A stretch of DNA of 64,000 nt, taken from Lachnospiraceae bacterium. GTDB lineage: Bacteria; Bacillota; Clostridia; Lachnospirales; Lachnospiraceae. The notes beneath the pieces are model-generated. The model searched no databases and was not told the DNA's origin. It saw nothing but the letters and a program-made list of their open reading frames with translations. The position numbers were made by a program, and so were the translations under genes. The DNA lies in assembly GCA_009774145.1 (NCBI GenBank), contig VSND01000005.1, positions 62,001 to 126,000 on the forward strand, read 5' to 3'. This document shows, in pieces, positions 51,615 to 59,808 of the stretch (the first letter of the stretch is position 1; each line of letters starts with the position of its first letter).

Positions 51615-51660
51615 TTTTGATTTTTTAGTGATATATATGAAATGGATTCCGGAGTAGTCG

Positions 51661-51811
51661 GCACTGTGCGTAATGTGCATAACTTGCTGTCTTATGGAGT
51701 TGTGGGAAAGTCTGTTTGCAGAATGTGGGAAAGCTGCCCTTTAGCTTTTCCATGTTCTGTGAACGGACTTTTCCATGACTGAATAGCAAGTTATACACAT
51801 TTCCACGGTGC
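51661..51811. repeat. 151-bp long imperfect inverted repeat
   Basis: The left arm 51661-51735 and right arm 51743-51811 are reverse complements with scattered mismatches. Matching blocks include GCAC, AATGTGNATAACTTGCT, AAAGTC, CAGAA and AAAGCT. It fills the gap between the WYL gene and a terminase remnant. It could be a non-autonomous transposable element, a structured RNA or part of a transfer origin. DNA from 51812 to 51905 shows nothing. Confidence 0.65.
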
Positions 51812-51905
51812 TTGTCTTTTGGTCTTTGATTTCTTTGGTTCGGAATAATGTGGCACTGGCGGTCTATCTCTTATTTTCGGTTGCTTGCTTCTTTACCGTA
51901 CATGA

Positions 51906-52190
51906 GCATTTGGACAGGGGTTCAAGGATATGAGCCCGTCCACGAAGGAACTGATGAAGCAGACGCTGGAGGAGAAGCTGGCGCATGGCCGGCATCCGGT
52001 CCTTAGGCGGATGATGGACAATATCTATATCAGGACGGATCCAGCGGGGAACATCAAGGCGGACAAAGAGAAGTCCACGGAGAAGATTGACGGGGCGATT
52101 GCCACGATTATGGGGTTGGACAGGGCGATTCGGTGTGGAAATGAGAGTAGGGAATCGGTTTATGAGTCAAGAGGTTTGCTGGTATTTTAA
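51906..52190 (+). pseudogene. Tail of a phage terminase large subunit gene
   Basis: Starts after a stop with FGQGFKDMSPSTKELMK and continues HPVLRRMMDNIYIRTDPAGN then TEKIDGAIATIMGLDRAIRC, the C-terminal nuclease part of TerL from Clostridial prophages (the late ExKxD-like region with KIDG). The ATPase and first nuclease motifs are absent and no other phage genes adjoin. It is a prophage remnant of about 93 codons, and the ATG at 51930 is not a true start. Confidence 0.75.
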
Positions 52191-52207
52191 TGTCGTTTAG
52201 GAAAATA

Positions 52208-52275
52208 CGGTACAAATTACTCGACAACAGGATAAGGTTGGCATATAATACTCGTATAGAAATTTGCGGTACAAA
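52208..52275 (+). promoter_or_regulatory. Promoter flanked by direct repeats, before an RHH-like gene
   Basis: TCGACA (52221-52226), 17-bp spacer, TATAAT (52244-52249). The 9-bp repeat CGGTACAAA occurs at 52208-52216 and 52267-52275, on both sides of the promoter. Confidence 0.5.
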
Positions 52276-52295
52276 AAACAACAGGAGGTTTGTGT

Positions 52296-53027
52296 ATGGG
52301 AAGACCAGGTTATATGTCATTGTATGCAGACGAAAGGACACAGCAAATTTTTGATGATTTTGTAAGGGTCAAAGGGATAACGAAGTCAACTGCCCTGTCA
52401 GAGATGCTGGAAATCTATATGTTGTGCCAGGATGAAAGGCTGTATCTGGAATTGAAGAAGAAAGCATTAGGGGTTGAAACCGCCAAACAGGCATTGCTTG
52501 AAAGGACTGACGTGAAAGCAATCAATGATTACATCTTCATGAAGCTCGGGGCATCCAGTGATAGGGAGGGCAATATTTTGGATGGAATGGATACCATGGA
52601 AGCCTACAGGAGAAACTGTGAGAAAAATGGGTATGGCTATACATGGTTTTCCACGGAATCGCTACATTTTGGGATGGCAAAGAAAAAGGTCAGGTATTAT
52701 AACTCGCTGGCGGAAAGCGGCGAGGAAGTTACGATTTTGTTTGCGGTTGGAGAAGAAGTGAATGATATTAAGTATTCAGCAAAGGTGTTAAGCATCGCAT
52801 CAAGCCGTGATTCTTTGCCCTGCCCTGGTGAGGAAGGGAGCATACCGGAAGAGTTTGGCGGGGAAAACGAGGCTAAGATCTGGATTCAGATTACGGATAT
52901 CAGGGAAGAAAACGAATTGAAAGCAGCCATGTTTAATGTACGGAGTACAGATGCGAATTTAAAGCAGGTGATTTCAAATTCGCAATTTCATTTCGGGTAT
53001 GTCTATATCCCGAAAAAAATTGAATAG
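52296..53027 (+). CDS. Unknown protein with ribbon-helix-helix-like N-terminus
   Basis: 243 residues. The N-terminal 45 residues (PGYMSLYADERTQQIFDDFV, GITKSTALSEMLEIYM) have the strand-helix-helix look of RHH repressors. The C-terminal part, with YTWFSTESLHFGMAKKKVRY then NSLAESGEEVTILFAVGEEV and IWIQITDIREENELKAAMFN, may be a PUA/EVE-like beta barrel, but I am unsure. AGGAGG lies 7 nt before the ATG at 52296. A strong hairpin follows. It is a single-gene unit with direct repeats around its promoter, which it may bind. I do not recognise the family. Confidence 0.55.
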   Translation: MGRPGYMSLYADERTQQIFDDFVRVKGITKSTALSEMLEIYMLCQDERLYLELKKKALGVETAKQALLERTDVKAINDYIFMKLGASSDREGNILDGMDTMEAYRRNCEKNGYGYTWFSTESLHFGMAKKKVRYYNSLAESGEEVTILFAVGEEVNDIKYSAKVLSIASSRDSLPCPGEEGSIPEEFGGENEAKIWIQITDIREENELKAAMFNVRSTDANLKQVISNSQFHFGYVYIPKKIE

Positions 53028-53088
53028 GTATAGCTGTATAATTGCAAATGGATCAGATGGCAGAGTGAAATTATCATTTTGAGGATTT

Positions 53089-53130
53089 GGCATAATAAAA
53101 GCATCGTTTCAGCGGTGCTTTTATTATGCC
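53089..53130 (+). terminator. Terminator-like long hairpin after the RHH-like gene
   Basis: GGCATAATAAAAGCATCG (53089-53106) pairs with 53113-53130 over 18 bp with one mismatch around a 6-base loop. DNA from 53131 to 53209 holds nothing recognisable. Confidence 0.6.
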
Positions 53131-53209
53131 TGGATGGAGGCAGTAATTTGATTAACGGGAATATGACTAAACTTGCTGATGCCAGGGCATCAAAAAAGAA
53201 TACACGGCT

Positions 53210-54637
53210 TCAGTCCAGTTCTTTTCCATTGGACGCAATCACACGCTGATACCAGTAAAATGATTTCTTTTTTGATCTCTTCAGGCTGCCCTCTCCTTTG
53301 TTGTCCCTGTCCACATAGATAAACCCGTACCTTTTCTGTATTTCCCCGGTTCCATTGGAGATCAGATCAATACATCCCCAGCTGGTATATCCCCACAGTT
53401 CAACGCCGTCTTCCTCCACTGCCTTTATCATTTCTCTGATATGGTTTCTTAAATAATCAATTCGATAATCATCCTGTATATATCCGTTCTCATCCGGAAT
53501 ATCATTGGCACCAAAACCATTTTCCACAATAAAAAGCGGTTTCTGGTAGCGGTCATATAACACATTCAATGTGATCCGAAGTCCCAGCGGATCAATGGGC
53601 CATCCCCATTCGCTTTCCTTCAGATATGGATTTCGCAGAGTGGGGAACACGTTTCCTTCCGTTGTGTCCTTTTTACTGCTGTCCGCACTGCTCACACGGG
53701 AATTGTAATAGGAAAAGCTGACAAAATCTACGGTGTATTCCCTGAGCAGCTCCTGATCCCCCTCTGCAAATGGAATATGAATGCCCTCCCGTTCATACTT
53801 TTTCAGCAGATAAGAAGGATAATTGCCCCTGACCTGTACATCAATCAGAGAATAGCCGTCTCTGTCGTCGCAGACCGCCTGCCAGTAATCTTCCGGTCTG
53901 CAGGACTCCGGATAATAGGGGCCTGCCGCCAGCATACATCCGATTTTGTTCTGCGGATTGATTTCATGCCCCCTTTTTGTCGCCAGAGCGCTTGCAACCA
54001 GCTCATAATGAGCCGCATCTGCGATCACCTGGCTTTCATTTTCTCCTTCTTCAAAGCAGATACCTGCTGCACAAAACGGCAGATGATGAATCATATTGAT
54101 CTCATTGAATGTGATCCAGTAGGTAACCAGTTCCCTGAACCGTGTAAAAAGCGTCACCGCCAGTTTCTCATAAAATGAAATCATTCTCCGGTTCTTCCAT
54201 CCTCCATATTTCTGAACCAGTCCAATGGGACAGTCAAAATGTGAGATCGTAACCAATGGTTCTATCCCATATCTTCGGCACTCCCGAAACACTTTTTCGT
54301 AAAAGGAAAGACCCTCTTCATTCGGCTGATCTTCGTCTCCATTGGGAAAGATTCTCGTCCAGCTGACAGACATGCGGAATACCGTAAATCCCATTTCCGC
54401 AAACAGGGCAATATCCTCCTTATAATGATGATAAAAATCCACTGCATCCTGCGCCGGATAAAAATGCCCGTCGTCAAACTGCAGCCTCTTCATTTTGCCG
54501 GAAGCAATGGCAAAACGGTCTTCTCCTACAGGAAGCAGATCAATATTTGCAATTCCTCTCCCGCCTTCCCTGTAACCTCCTTCGCACTGATTCGCCGCCG
54601 TTGCTCCGCCCCAAAAAAAATGCTCTGGTAAACTCAT
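53210..54637 (-). CDS. GH1 6-phospho-beta-glucosidase
   Basis: 475 residues, complete. The start is FFWGGATAANQCEGGYREGG. Acid/base Glu is in YWITFNEINMIHH and the nucleophile Glu in PLFIVENGFGAND. FRMSVSWTRIFPNGDE and LWGYTSWGCIDLIS are intact, with the KRYGFIYVDRDN C-terminal block that includes the phosphate-binding region of phospho-glucosidases. It splits phosphorylated beta-glucosides imported by a PTS that is not in this window. AGGAGG precedes the ATG. It is next to an RpiR-type regulator read in the same direction. This intact copy contrasts with the broken GH1 gene at 47586. Confidence 0.9.
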   Translation of the reverse strand: MSLPEHFFWGGATAANQCEGGYREGGRGIANIDLLPVGEDRFAIASGKMKRLQFDDGHFYPAQDAVDFYHHYKEDIALFAEMGFTVFRMSVSWTRIFPNGDEDQPNEEGLSFYEKVFRECRRYGIEPLVTISHFDCPIGLVQKYGGWKNRRMISFYEKLAVTLFTRFRELVTYWITFNEINMIHHLPFCAAGICFEEGENESQVIADAAHYELVASALATKRGHEINPQNKIGCMLAAGPYYPESCRPEDYWQAVCDDRDGYSLIDVQVRGNYPSYLLKKYEREGIHIPFAEGDQELLREYTVDFVSFSYYNSRVSSADSSKKDTTEGNVFPTLRNPYLKESEWGWPIDPLGLRITLNVLYDRYQKPLFIVENGFGANDIPDENGYIQDDYRIDYLRNHIREMIKAVEEDGVELWGYTSWGCIDLISNGTGEIQKRYGFIYVDRDNKGEGSLKRSKKKSFYWYQRVIASNGKELD

Positions 54638-54718
54638 CTGTAAACCTCCTTCTGGAATTTGATGAGTTTATCATAGCATTTTAAAATGATTCATATGAAA
54701 GAGTTTCCATTTTAGAAA

Positions 54719-55477
54719 CTACTGTTTTTCAGGCTGACCTTTCTTAAGTTCAGCAATTATGATATCGATTACGAAACGTACTGCATATTCATTGAGCGCC
54801 CCATCCTCCGTTGGTACAATCAACTTATTTTTAGGAAAAACAATATCTTGATTACATGTAATTACCCATGTTTCATTAGACATGTCAAGAATCTTTCTGA
54901 TAATACTTTTATTAAACACAAAACTTCTCCCATTGATGCTGATAAGCAGTATCATAATATCTTTATCATAACAGAAATTTCTGGAAAAATCGGTATTGTT
55001 GATCCCGATCGGCATCGTCAGATTCCCCAATTCAATCTGCAGAGTCTGACAGATTGAACGGGCTTCTCCCTGTGCAAAAAGATAGATTTCTTTATGCTGC
55101 AAAATGCTTCTGATCAGTTGATTCAGCTTTTTGTAATCCAGCTTTTTTTCTATGAACTGCAGCATTTTCCTGTATTGATCGGTAAACGCAGCCACATTTT
55201 TTTCCAGATTAAGCTCACGACGAAAGATCTGCTTCTTTTGTATCTGCGCTTCCAGATACTCAATACAGGCATCTTTAAAATCAAAATAGCTTTCATAACC
55301 AAGCTTTTTTACAAATTTAGAAATCTGCCCTTTTGACACAAAACAGGCTTTTGCAACTTCACCGATGGAACGGACAGGAATCTCTTTCATATTTTTCTTT
55401 ATGTAATCACTGATCACATATGCAGAATCACTGCAGTCATAGGAATTCAATATATCGTTCAGTTTGCTGTCTATCAT
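54719..55477 (-). CDS. RpiR/MurR-family regulator with SIS domain
   Basis: The HTH_6 N-terminus (SIGEVAKACFVSKGQISKFV then KKLGYESYFDFKDACIEYL) is followed by a SIS sugar-phosphate-binding domain that is rather divergent (KEIYLFAQGEARSICQTLQI then MILLISINGRSF). 252 residues. AGAGGA lies upstream. It precedes the GH1 gene by about 80 bp on the same strand and probably controls it in response to a sugar phosphate. Low GC like its neighbours. Confidence 0.82.
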   Translation of the reverse strand: MIDSKLNDILNSYDCSDSAYVISDYIKKNMKEIPVRSIGEVAKACFVSKGQISKFVKKLGYESYFDFKDACIEYLEAQIQKKQIFRRELNLEKNVAAFTDQYRKMLQFIEKKLDYKKLNQLIRSILQHKEIYLFAQGEARSICQTLQIELGNLTMPIGINNTDFSRNFCYDKDIMILLISINGRSFVFNKSIIRKILDMSNETWVITCNQDIVFPKNKLIVPTEDGALNEYAVRFVIDIIIAELKKGQPEKQ

Positions 55478-55526
55478 TATAATCCTCTGTTTTCAATCTT
55501 TTCCCGCACGCAGCCCTTATAAAATA

Positions 55527-56245
55527 TCATTCTGATCTGCAAGCTTCATTTCCATGATCCGCAGTCAAAATAAGCCGATCATCCTCCTGCATTTCATTTA
55601 ATAAGATTCCCAGATACCTGTCAAACTTTTCGATTTCCTTCCCATAACCCTCCGGGCCCCTTCGATGTCCCCAAAGCGCATCAAAATCCACCAAATTGGT
55701 AGAGCAAAGGCCAGTAAAATATGCCAGGCTGTAATCCGCCGCTTCCGCAAGCCTGCATTTTTTTGAATTCGTAATGCTGATAATGGTAGCACCACCCTTT
55801 TTCAAGCCCTGCACCTGCTTAAACAAAAATCTCTGCTCTCCGCTGACCGACATGACAACCACTACGGTATTCTCATAAAAATTATCATCGGTGGGATAAA
55901 ACGGATCATCCACATACATGGCGTATTTCCCGTAATTGGACAGATACCTGGCACCGTATTTTCCCATTGTCCCGCTTGTTCCCATCCCTATATAAAATAC
56001 TCTGTCTTTTCTGCATATGATTTCCGCCGCCTGCCAGATCTCTTTGTCCAGATCTCCCTTTTTTACTTTCGCGAAGAAATCTTCAATTACCGAAAAATCT
56101 TCCGCAGGATTCTGCTGCGCTGCACCTTCCATATATTCTTTAAACCGGTATTTGAACTCCGAATATCCTTCATATCCCAGCTTGGAATAAAAACGCAGAA
56201 TGGTAGTCGAGGATACATGGAGCAGTGGGAACGGATTCTCTCCGT
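55527..56245 (-). pseudogene. RpiR-regulator/phosphopentomutase chimeric remnant
   Basis: One open frame joins two unrelated proteins. From 56245: HVSSTTILRFYSKLGYEGYS, EFKYRFKEYMEG and a SIS domain (DRVFYIGMGTSGTMGKYGAR, VVVVMSVSGEQRFLFKQVQG), all RpiR-like. Then, after about AYFTGLC, the sequence is STNLVDFDALWGHRRGPEGY and LILTADHGN, the C-terminal catalytic region of phosphopentomutase (DeoB). The front of the RpiR gene and the metal-binding end of DeoB are missing. A third tail (KLADQNDIL) starts in another frame at the end. I read it as the product of successive deletions, not a working protein. Confidence 0.7.
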
Positions 56246-56662
56246 GAATTTAAGCGCCGTATTCCGGTTCTCACAGCTTGCCGCAAAAGATATGATCGCA
56301 CAGGGAAAGGGGAAGATCATCAATATTGCTCCATGACGTCCTTCTTCGGAAGTGAAATGATCTCCGCATACACGGCCAGCAAAGGCGGTATTGCACAGCT
56401 TACGAAAGCGTTGTCCAACGAATGGGCATCCAAAGGCATCACCGTCAACGCCATCGCTCCCGGCTATGTGATCACAAAACTTACTGCCGATATGAAAGAG
56501 AAGAGTCCGGAAAACTACCGGGAGATCACAAACCGGATTCCCATGAAACGATGGGGAACCCCGGAAGATCTGGAAGGAATCGCCGTATTCCTGGCAAGCG
56601 GCTATGCGGACTATATCAGCGGCGCCGTCATCCCGGTGGACGGCGGATATTTGGGAAAGTAG
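56217..56662 (+). pseudogene. Short-chain dehydrogenase, 5'-truncated and frameshifted
   Basis: The frame EQWERILSVNLSAVFRLSQL then GKGKIINIA ends in a stop at 56333-56335. In another frame the protein continues SMTSFFGSEMISAYTASKGG, IAQLTKALSNEWASKGITVN, AIAPGYVITKLTADM and ISGAVIPVDGGYLG. Losing one T within GCTTCCATG would explain the break. The active YxxxK is present as YTASK, but the NAD-binding first 80 residues are gone. Family: gluconate/deoxygluconate dehydrogenase-like SDR. Its 5' edge abuts the RpiR remnant head-to-head. Confidence 0.78.
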
Positions 56663-56671
56663 GTTTGGAAA

Positions 56672-57439
56672 ATGAAAGTCAATGTTTTATATCTTGGAAA
56701 ATTATACTGCAAACGGGACTATCTGATCCAGTGCGGAGATCAGAACGCCATGATCCAGTCGCCGATCAGCGCCATCCTGATCCGTCATCCCAAACTGGGA
56801 AATATTCTCTATGATACCGGAAACAGTCCCTATTACAGCAGGGAATATCCGAAATCCGTGCTGGAAACTTATCCGGTGGAGGAATTTATTTCCATCGAAG
56901 AGGCGTTAAAACTGCATGGACTGACTGCAGAAGATATTGATATGCTGATTTTATCGCATCTTCATTTTGACCATGCGGGCGGCCTGCGGTATTTTGCAGG
57001 CACGAAAGCCCTCCATAACGTCCTGGTATCTGAATCGGAATTAAAGCACGCTTATCATCACGTTATAACCGGAAAGAAGAGCGCTTATATCAAACCGTTG
57101 TTCGATGTGGAAGGAATCCGGTATCAAACATGGAAGGATGAGCTGGAGCTGGCAGATGATATTTCTTTATTTGCACAGAATTCGCATACTCCGGGATGTG
57201 CGGGAATGCTGCTGAAACTGCAGGAACAGGGAAACATGATCGTGACGAGCGATACCATTTATACGAAAGATAACTTTGAGCTGGAACTTCCTCCCGGAGG
57301 GAACATCAATGCAACAACCGAAGAATTTTACACAAATCTTGCCAGGATCAAAAAGATGCAGGCACAATGGAACGCCGGGCTGATCTATGGCCATGATTTT
57401 GAACAGATCAGCCGGTTGAGCAGGTGTACGTTACAGTAA
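56672..57439 (+). CDS. Metallo-beta-lactamase-fold hydrolase, AHL-lactonase-like
   Basis: 255 residues. The metal motif HxHxDH is in ILSHLHFDHAGGLRY. NSHTPGCAGMLLKL supplies the next His, TSDTIYTKDNF the bridging Asp, and LIYGHDFEQ the last His. The fold and the GNILYDTGNSPYYSREYP opening resemble N-acyl-homoserine-lactonase-type proteins, which are frequent in gut Clostridia where AHLs are not expected. The natural substrate may be another lactone or ester. It starts 9 bp after the broken dehydrogenase and was probably its operon partner. A terminator follows. Confidence 0.85.
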   Translation: MKVNVLYLGKLYCKRDYLIQCGDQNAMIQSPISAILIRHPKLGNILYDTGNSPYYSREYPKSVLETYPVEEFISIEEALKLHGLTAEDIDMLILSHLHFDHAGGLRYFAGTKALHNVLVSESELKHAYHHVITGKKSAYIKPLFDVEGIRYQTWKDELELADDISLFAQNSHTPGCAGMLLKLQEQGNMIVTSDTIYTKDNFELELPPGGNINATTEEFYTNLARIKKMQAQWNAGLIYGHDFEQISRLSRCTLQ

Positions 57440-57460
57440 CATTTTAAATCAGGCAATCTG

Positions 57461-57496
57461 TCCCTGCAGAAACCAACGGATAGATTTCTGCAGGGA
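57461..57496 (+). terminator. Terminator of the metallo-hydrolase gene
   Basis: TCCCTGCAGAAA (57461-57472) and TTTCTGCAGGGA (57485-57496) form a perfect 12-bp stem, followed by TTCCTTTAT. Confidence 0.75.
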
Positions 57497-57501
57497 TTCC
57501 T

Positions 57502-58101
57502 TTATACAGACCATGCAATATGCCTCATTTCATCCTGAAATTGATTTTCAATAATCCCATTACCATTATCCAGAAAAAATAAGCATTCTTTTTCATGCCA
57601 TACTTTACAAAACAGGTCATCTTTTTCAATACCGCAATTCATGGATTTAAAAAAAGAATCCGCCGCGTTTTGAACATATTCTCTAAAAACAACAACTGGT
57701 TTGTCATATAAGGATTCCGTAATAATATTCATCATTTCTATGTACTTTTGATATTCTTCTATTAAAAAACCATATTTTTCACAGTTTTTTGCATCATACT
57801 TAAATTTTTTTCTGTTCTGTATAATGTTCTTTAATACTTGATCCATATCAATTTTTTGAGATGTAAACGTCTCATCTCTAAATTCCATGAAAAATTCAGA
57901 TTGAAGCGGCGCAAATATATTTAAATAGTATCTATCATTTTTATCTTTTTTTGCCAGCAAATCCGTTTTTGGATAATCTTTAATAGCTGCATACGTATTT
58001 TCATCAATTACAATAATTGGAAAACGGGAAATGACACTTTCCAGCAGATAGGAATAAATAACACTTTCTCCATAAAATTGATGAGGCTGTTTGACAAACA
58101 A
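57502..58101 (-). pseudogene. N-terminal fragment of an HSP90-like (GHKL) ATPase gene
   Basis: About 140 residues of unknown N-terminal region lead to VVVFREYVQNAADSF, the N box with the Mg-binding Asn of HSP90-type ATPases, and FFLDNGNGI, the G1 box DxGxG. The frame then ends at HIAWSV, before the lid and second nucleotide loop, so most of the protein is missing. Large proteins with such an ATPase domain occur in phage-defence islands, but this piece alone cannot be assigned. No ribosome site is obvious at the 58101 start. AT-rich. Confidence 0.6.
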
Positions 58102-58183
58102 TTTCTATAACCAACCATATTACATTTCCTTTCCTCTATTGGTATTGTCAATACATACCTCTCTCAATATGTAAATCACAAAA

Positions 58184-58206
58184 GCGGAGAGCCTCACGCT
58201 CTCCGC
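58184..58206 (-). terminator. Terminator overlapping the stop codon of spmA fragment 1
   Basis: On the minus strand, GCGGAGAGC-gtgag-GCTCTCCGC is followed by TTTTGTG. The stem includes the last codons and TGA of the fragment. Fragment 2 has a related but diverged hairpin (61368-61400). Confidence 0.7.
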
Positions 58207-58552
58207 ATCCCATCCATCACCTTACAATAAATAACTCCCGCCAGCGTACTCACCGCTGTCGCCAGGATCGCAGGCCCCACGATCGCCGTGGGATTTACGC
58301 TCCCGTACTGGCTCCGGTACGCCACCACATTCATCGGAATCAGCTGCAGCGACGAGATATTCAGAATCAAAAACACGCACATCTCGTCGCTGGCCACCCC
58401 CTTCGGCACCGCAGGATAACGGCGACTTCCTGCATTCTGCACTCCCAGCCGCCTGCTTCCTTCCCCGGCTGACGCCGCTCCCGTCTGCTGCCCGCCGCTC
58501 CTCCTCGAGATTCTTAAGCTCCTCCATCGCCTTCAGTCCCCCTTGAGTCAAG
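58194..58552 (-). pseudogene. spmA: 3' fragment of spmA (spore maturation protein A), copy 1
   Basis: Codes for GLKAMEELKNLEEERRAA, then (after a frame change caused by extra bases around 58425-58470) MCVFLILNISSLQLIPMNVV, AYRSQYGSVNPTAIVGPAIL and ATAVSTLAGVIYCKVMDG. This is the C-terminal part of SpmA, a membrane protein needed for spore core dehydration. The first 90 or so residues are absent, and homology begins exactly at GLKAM. spmB, which normally follows spmA, is not downstream. A 47-bp stretch at its 5' edge (58499-58545) is identical to copy 2. Confidence 0.78.
58499..58545. repeat. 47-bp repeat, probable attachment site, left copy
   Basis: Identical to 61642-61688, although the flanking spmA sequence is only about 80% alike by eye. 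After one mismatch the two share GTCAAG and then diverge completely. It lies at the codons for GLKAMEELKNLEE. Confidence 0.7.
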
Positions 58553-58643
58553 GTAGTGACATGAACTTTGTAAAAAATCACTTAAATCCATGAACTTGTT
58601 GTCACTTATTTGTAAAATTATACCAACAAATCGATATATAGTA

Positions 58644-58679
58644 AAAGCAGGATATCTCCGTTTCAAGAGCTCCTGCTTT
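58644..58679 (-). terminator. Terminator-like hairpin downstream of vapC
   Basis: AAAGCAGGA (58644-58652) and TCCTGCTTT (58671-58679), with TTTTACTAT after it on the minus strand. The rest of 58553-58792 shows nothing. Confidence 0.55.
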
Positions 58680-58792
58680 CATAAGCTAATGAGTAGCTTT
58701 GATGCGAGTATGATATAGCTTATCGAAAATAACCTTTACCTACAATAAAAGACGCTGAATTTGCACCGTCTATCCGATTATAAAAACATCCT

Positions 58793-59197
58793 CTAAACTG
58801 AAATAATAAATGGTTCATCATAATACGGAATCAAAGAATCATGGGTTAGAAACATAAATCCTTCTGCTTTTGCTTGAGCCACCATAATTCTATCAAAAGG
58901 ATCATTATGCCGAGGCGCATTTTCTGATCGCTTCAGCGTTTCCAATGCCGAAACATGTTTGTTTAAAATAGGTAATACAAGATATCCGTTTTCTTCGCAT
59001 CCCTTTTCTAAAAGATTTCCATTCATACGAAGTTTATTTGGATGCAGCATATGTTTTATTGTAATTTCCCATACAGAAGCAGTACTGTAAAATATATCAT
59101 TTTCTTTATCAAGAATAATGTCTTTGGCTTTGGATGGTAATTTTGGATCATTTAACACAGCCCAAATAGCTATATGTGTATCTATCAATACTTTCAT
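58793..59197 (-). CDS. vapC: PIN-domain toxin, VapC type
   Basis: 134 residues with the PIN acidic residues in order: Asp6 in MKVLIDTHIAIWA, Glu in ASVWEITIKHML and Asp in HNDPFDRIMVAQAKAEG, with a final THDSLI. PIN toxins cut RNA (often tRNA or rRNA) unless bound by the antitoxin. Its ATG overlaps the antitoxin stop (ATGA), the usual coupling. It belongs to the variable module between the two spmA fragments, where it may stabilise the element. Confidence 0.9.
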   Translation of the reverse strand: MKVLIDTHIAIWAVLNDPKLPSKAKDIILDKENDIFYSTASVWEITIKHMLHPNKLRMNGNLLEKGCEENGYLVLPILNKHVSALETLKRSENAPRHNDPFDRIMVAQAKAEGFMFLTHDSLIPYYDEPFIISV

Positions 59198-59451
59198 AAA
59201 TCATTTACTCCGAACATTTCTGCAATTTCATCATTACACGCATCAATATCATAATCTGCGTCAATTAGATCCTGTCCTTCTAAACTTCCAATTCTATAAA
59301 TACCCTTTCTAACTCCCCCTAATTTATCACTGTTGTTTTCCCCAATTTCTTTAGGTTTCATAAAACGTTGAATCATATCAAGCAAAAATTGTAAATTGTC
59401 CTCAGACAAACCATTAAGAGACTGTATTACCTGCTTCTGCAATATTGACAT
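59194..59451 (-). CDS. vapB: VapB-type antitoxin
   Basis: 85 residues. The N-terminus is LQKQVIQSLNGLSEDNLQFL (DUF2281-like helix pair). A linker and acidic tail (LIDADYDIDACNDEIAEMFG) could bind the toxin's active site. AGGAGGAGG lies before the ATG. It is cotranscribed with vapC. Confidence 0.82.
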   Translation of the reverse strand: MSILQKQVIQSLNGLSEDNLQFLLDMIQRFMKPKEIGENNSDKLGGVRKGIYRIGSLEGQDLIDADYDIDACNDEIAEMFGVNDL

Positions 59452-59498
59452 ACTAATTACCTCCTCCTATATGAAATTTTATTTAATAATAACAAATA

Positions 59499-59804
59499 TT
59501 AAGTTCTTAAAATATTATCCCCCAAAATTACAATTTTCGTTCCTTTTAATTCAAGAAACCATGTAATATTCAAACCTGCTGTATTTGCTTTTATTGTATA
59601 TACCAGATTATCACATATATACTCCCTTTCAGATAATCCACTAATCAAACCGCCATCAATCTCTACCACTTCCACTTCATTTCCAGGATCAATCTGTAAT
59701 GGAACAAACGCCTTGCTTTTATGTTCCGTATCCGTAATCACTCTTCTCTGTCCTTCTGCCCATTTGGAAATGAAACCCGCTTCCTCTGTTTTACGTTTTG
59801 CCAT
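59499..59804 (-). CDS. Short PD-(D/E)XK-like protein coupled to the ATPase gene
   Basis: 101 residues. YICDNLVYTIKANTAGLNIT then WFLELKGTKIV fits the nuclease pattern: Asp, about 18 residues, then E-x-K on a strand. Known nucleases of this fold are longer and continue with a helix carrying Gln after the ELKG motif. Here the protein ends 12 residues later (GDNILRT), so it may be truncated. It starts 4 bp after the ATPase stop, with AGGGGT upstream. The ATPase-nuclease arrangement resembles two-gene defence systems, but no described system is matched. Confidence 0.6.
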   Translation of the reverse strand: MAKRKTEEAGFISKWAEGQRRVITDTEHKSKAFVPLQIDPGNEVEVVEIDGGLISGLSEREYICDNLVYTIKANTAGLNITWFLELKGTKIVILGDNILRT

Positions 59805-59808
59805 ATTT

